A stretch of DNA of 64,000 nucleotides from a virus. Location: positions 1 through 64,000 of IMG/VR virus record IMGVR_UViG_3300043496_000205. The stretch is one strand, 5' to 3'. Both the position numbers and the translations under genes were made by a program. This document shows, in pieces, positions 61,636 to 64,000 of this stretch. Positions within the stretch are counted from its first letter, which is position 1. Each line of letters begins with the position of its first letter. The notes under the pieces were generated by a model. The model was not told the DNA's origin and searched no databases. It was given only the letters and a program-made list of their open reading frames with translations.

Positions 61636-62958
61636 TTAAGGAAGGATCAACCCTCCATATTTCTGGGCCAGATTACCGTACAGGAACACCCTGTTCCGTG
61701 CCCGAGAAAAGGCCACATAGAGCATTCGCGCTACCTGGTTCGGGATGTTGCAGGTGCTGATGTTGGAGAGATCCACGAACACCGTATCGTAGGTGGATCC
61801 CTGGGCCTTGTGAACGGTGGCCGCATCACGGGGCCGTAGGTCGGCCACATTATTTTTCAGCTCGAAATACTTTTTCCAGTTTTTCTCCCGAGCATAATAT
61901 TTGAGCAGCTGATCCAGGTGGTTCCGATCGGTGGCAAAGGGCACGTCCGTGAACATTGTCCCCAGGGGGGTCTCGAGGTCGAGCCTGATTACATCCAGGT
62001 GGATGTCATGCTTCTCGTCGACCAGCATCTGGCTCGGTCCCCGGTTACGGAAGACTTCGACCTCTGCCTCGACGGTGAGCATCCCAGTCCTGTGGTGATA
62101 GGCGCTGTTGTTGACCAGCAGCTCACCCTTCTGAAATTCAGCAGGCAATCCCCGCATGTTGCGGATGTGCTCGTTGTACTGGATCACCCTCTTGTTGGTG
62201 TAGGCCAGCACACGAGCATCCGTGGTCTGGCTGTGAAAGTGGTTCGTCAGCTCGGTCTGCATCTGGCTATCGTCCAGCAGATCGATAACACCTGGAACCA
62301 GATGAATGGGATGGAAGTCCCCGGTGGCGACGGTATCCCGCAGCTGGTTGCAGATGTTCATGAGAGCTGGCTGTCCAGCATTCCTGACGGGCGTCAGCAG
62401 CTCGACCATTGGATTGTCGTGCGTGTAGATCGGTGACTGGTGCTCCATGATCGGCGCCAGCTGGTGACGGTCGCCGACATAGACCAGCTTGCAGTCCATC
62501 GTGCCCTCGTGGAGCATCTTCCAGAGCTCCGTATCGATCATCGAGGACTCGTCCACGAAGATGATAATGTTGCGGTGGATGGTCCAGTTGTTGGTCTTCT
62601 TGAGCACCGTCTGGCCGGTCTGGTAGTCGTCCTTGACGGTGAGGTTGAAGAACGAATGGACAGTGCTGGTGGGCCGTGAGGTGGCTGCCGAGAGAACCTC
62701 GGATGCCTTGTTGGTGGTGGCTGTCATCATCACCGAGTTGTACTCGGGCTTGAGACCCACGAGCCTGCACATCTCGTGGTACCTGGGCATCGTGTTGTCC
62801 ACGATGTAATTCATCAGGTACGTCTTGCCGACACCAGCAGGACCGCTGATGATGAACTCCTCCTCGGGAGCGAATAGGAATTCGAAGAACTTGTCGGCGG
62901 CGTGCTTCTGGCCCTGATTCAGATTATATTTATTATTAATCTGGTTCGCGATATTCAT
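61636..62958 (-). CDS. SF1B DNA helicase (gp37-like, Dda/RecD type)
   Basis: 440 aa. Motif I SGPAGVGKT (38-46), motif Ia TTNKASEVL, motif II VDESSMID (135-142), motif III VGDRHQLAPI, and C-terminal TVHKAQGSTYDTVFVDL and LYVAFSRAR (motifs V and VI). This is a RecD/Dda-type 5'-3' helicase that unwinds DNA in replication and recombination. AGAGGGA precedes the start. A terminator lies just upstream, so transcription of this operon may restart nearby. Confidence 0.88.
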   Translation of the reverse strand: MNIANQINNKYNLNQGQKHAADKFFEFLFAPEEEFIISGPAGVGKTYLMNYIVDNTMPRYHEMCRLVGLKPEYNSVMMTATTNKASEVLSAATSRPTSTVHSFFNLTVKDDYQTGQTVLKKTNNWTIHRNIIIFVDESSMIDTELWKMLHEGTMDCKLVYVGDRHQLAPIMEHQSPIYTHDNPMVELLTPVRNAGQPALMNICNQLRDTVATGDFHPIHLVPGVIDLLDDSQMQTELTNHFHSQTTDARVLAYTNKRVIQYNEHIRNMRGLPAEFQKGELLVNNSAYHHRTGMLTVEAEVEVFRNRGPSQMLVDEKHDIHLDVIRLDLETPLGTMFTDVPFATDRNHLDQLLKYYAREKNWKKYFELKNNVADLRPRDAATVHKAQGSTYDTVFVDLSNISTCNIPNQVARMLYVAFSRARNRVFLYGNLAQKYGGLILP

Positions 62959-62975
62959 TGGGTCCCTCTAGACAT

Positions 62976-63012
62976 AAAAAAGGCTGCTGTCAGGGAGTTC
63001 CCAACAGCAGCC
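62976..63012 (-). terminator. Rho-independent terminator after H-NS-like gene
   Basis: Read on the minus strand: stem GGCTGCTGT/ACAGCAGCC (9 bp) with a nested GGGA/TCCC pair in its 13-base loop, followed by six T residues (62976-62981). It lies downstream of the H-NS-like gene and upstream of the helicase. The flanking bases 63013-63088 contain no gene I can support. Confidence 0.8.
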
Positions 63013-63088
63013 CCTCTGCAGAGTATCAACTTTGCCTCTTACCCCAGATCCAGCAGGACAAGGGTACGGCAGGTCTGTCTACTGCAGA

Positions 63089-63655
63089 TTAGTGAATTTC
63101 AAATGGGCTGCGATCAACCATGCCCTTGATCCAGGCTGGCTCCTTGCCTCTGCCGGACCAGGTTGTCCCCGTGGCCGGGTCGCGGTACTTGGCCTTCGCC
63201 TTGGTACCCTTGCGGCGCAGCTTGAGGCCACCCAGGGCTTCGACGAGTTCCTCGATCGGCACATCGTATTCCTTCACGACATTGACGATCTGCTCGATGA
63301 CAGAGGCACGCTGAGCCTTCTGCTTTTCCTGGATCCGACGATCCAATTCAGCCTGCTGAGCCTTAAGCTGTTCGATGCTCAGCTCTGCAAGATCCTGCAG
63401 CTTGGCCTGTTCAGCTGGCATTGGGACAGGCCGGGTCGTGCTGCCATGTCCAAGATTTAGATTTTCCATTTCTTTATCCTCTGTGGAATTATCAGAAATG
63501 GGATCTGCTGCTTCCTGTTCCAAGTCATCAGGATTAACTTCTTCCTCCACCCGTTTTGCACGGGAGCGTCCCTTCTTGAGGAACTGGGGGATGTCGGCGT
63601 CGTCCTTGTCGAATGCCAGGCGCTGAGTGGTAGCTTCTGCCACATCTTCACTCAT
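63089..63655 (-). CDS. H-NS-family DNA-binding protein with acidic extension
   Basis: 188 aa. The C-terminal motif KYRDPATGTTWSGRG followed by KEPAWI (about 156-176) is the classical H-NS AT-hook-like DNA-binding element. Residues about 82-145 form a coiled-coil oligomerisation region (LAELSIEQLKAQQAELDRRIQEK). Residues 1-80 are an acidic, disordered extension not found in typical H-NS proteins. It could silence or reorganise host or phage chromatin, or interfere with host H-NS by mixed oligomers. AGGAG precedes the start and a strong terminator follows. Confidence 0.82.
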   Translation of the reverse strand: MSEDVAEATTQRLAFDKDDADIPQFLKKGRSRAKRVEEEVNPDDLEQEAADPISDNSTEDKEMENLNLGHGSTTRPVPMPAEQAKLQDLAELSIEQLKAQQAELDRRIQEKQKAQRASVIEQIVNVVKEYDVPIEELVEALGGLKLRRKGTKAKAKYRDPATGTTWSGRGKEPAWIKGMVDRSPFEIH

Positions 63656-63717
63656 AATATTCTCCTGTTTGAATTGCCGTTATGACAATTCCAGCTTTGG
63701 ATTTCCAGCGGGGCTTG

Positions 63718-64000
63718 TCAAGGATTATTTGTAAATAAGCCCTGCTTAATTGGGCGATTCATAAACTCCCTGATCAGGAGTGACCGCACAAAATCCTTGA
63801 CTGCATATCCAGGACTAAGCTGGTCTATCAGCCAGCCTTTCTGGGGTTCCGACAGGCTTTCGTAGATGTCTTCCATGAAGGCTCTTCGGGTATCCGCAGG
63901 CTGGATCCCCAGGCTCTTCAGGCGGTAGGTGACGGTAGTGTGGTGGAGACTGAGCCGCTCGGCTATCCCACACAACGAGAGCCCTACATTATTGAGATTC
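63718..64000 (-). CDS. Truncated helix-turn-helix protein
   Basis: The frame remains open to the window edge, so the 5' end is missing. The visible part shows NNVGLSLCGIAERLSLHHTTVTYRLKSLGI, a helix-turn-helix, then about 60 helical residues (EDIYESLSEPQKGWLIDQL, FVRSLLIREFM). A TTG at 63975 could be mistaken for the start, but the HTH extends upstream of it. Probably a transcription regulator or DNA-binding accessory protein. It lies upstream of the H-NS-like gene. Confidence 0.6.
   Translation of the reverse strand, partial: NLNNVGLSLCGIAERLSLHHTTVTYRLKSLGIQPADTRRAFMEDIYESLSEPQKGWLIDQLSPGYAVKDFVRSLLIREFMNRPIKQGLFTNNP

Noticed and set aside
1-64000. CRISPR arrays, insertion sequences, integrase or attachment sites.
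   Set aside because: No regularly spaced direct repeats, transposase motifs or tyrosine/serine recombinase motifs were seen; the gene set is that of a lytic phage.

Overview
This window is most of the genome of a tailed double-stranded DNA phage related to Escherichia phage N4 (Schitoviridae-type podovirus). The decisive evidence is a 4,173-codon gene (39091-51612) whose product carries the T7-type RNA polymerase motifs in the order and spacing of the N4 virion RNA polymerase: an NRLGR motif at residues 2020-2024, motif A Asp2170, motif B R2277-K2281-Y2289-G and motif C Asp2571. Gene order also follows N4, read in the opposite orientation. Base composition is moderately GC-rich, punctuated by short AT-rich islands. 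The host cannot be fixed; the tail-fibre N-termini and holin-like proteins resemble those of phages of Alphaproteobacteria (weak inference).

Layout. (1) 1-1684, minus strand: small uncharacterised genes, two of them very short membrane peptides, in the place and direction expected for the start of the N4-type early region. A 5-bp-stem/3-nt-loop hairpin at 504-516 is a candidate virion-RNAP promoter. (2) 1720-2304, plus: a gp49/gp66-family protein fused to a second phage domain. (3) 2305-2536: stem-loops between the early-type and late modules. (4) 2537-5663, plus: gp69-like protein, large terminase and a gp67-like protein. (5) 5663-24403, plus: about 18.7 kb of tail appendage and receptor-binding genes, nearly all joined by TAATG, TGATG or ATGA overlaps. 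They include trimeric YadA-head-like repeats, a glycine-rich adhesin tip, Ig-like pairs, a beta-helix tailspike-like segment, three tandem paralogues and an S74 self-cleaving chaperone. (6) 24403-26429, plus: lysis genes (M15 peptidase, amidase, three small membrane proteins). (7) 26454-39084, plus: portal, scaffold, major capsid protein, gp55/54/53/52/51-like head, tail and ejection proteins. (8) 39091-51612, plus: virion RNAP.

(9) 51596-64000, minus: replication and recombination genes converging on the RNAP gene: an Xre-type regulator, coiled-coil proteins, RusA-like protein, gp45-like SSB, Sak4/gp44-like ATPase, helicase-primase (gp43-like), RecB/Cas4-type nuclease (gp42-like), family A DNA polymerase (gp39-like), SF1B helicase (gp37-like), an H-NS-family protein and a truncated HTH protein at the right edge.

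Inferred life cycle: the virion RNAP, ejected with the 747-, 169- and 755-aa internal proteins, would transcribe early genes from hairpin promoters. A second phage RNAP (N4 gp15/gp16), not seen here and presumably outside the window, would read the minus-strand replication block. Late plus-strand genes would be read by host RNAP with help from the SSB, as in N4. N4 gene numbers are assigned from order and recognisable motifs, not from a database search.
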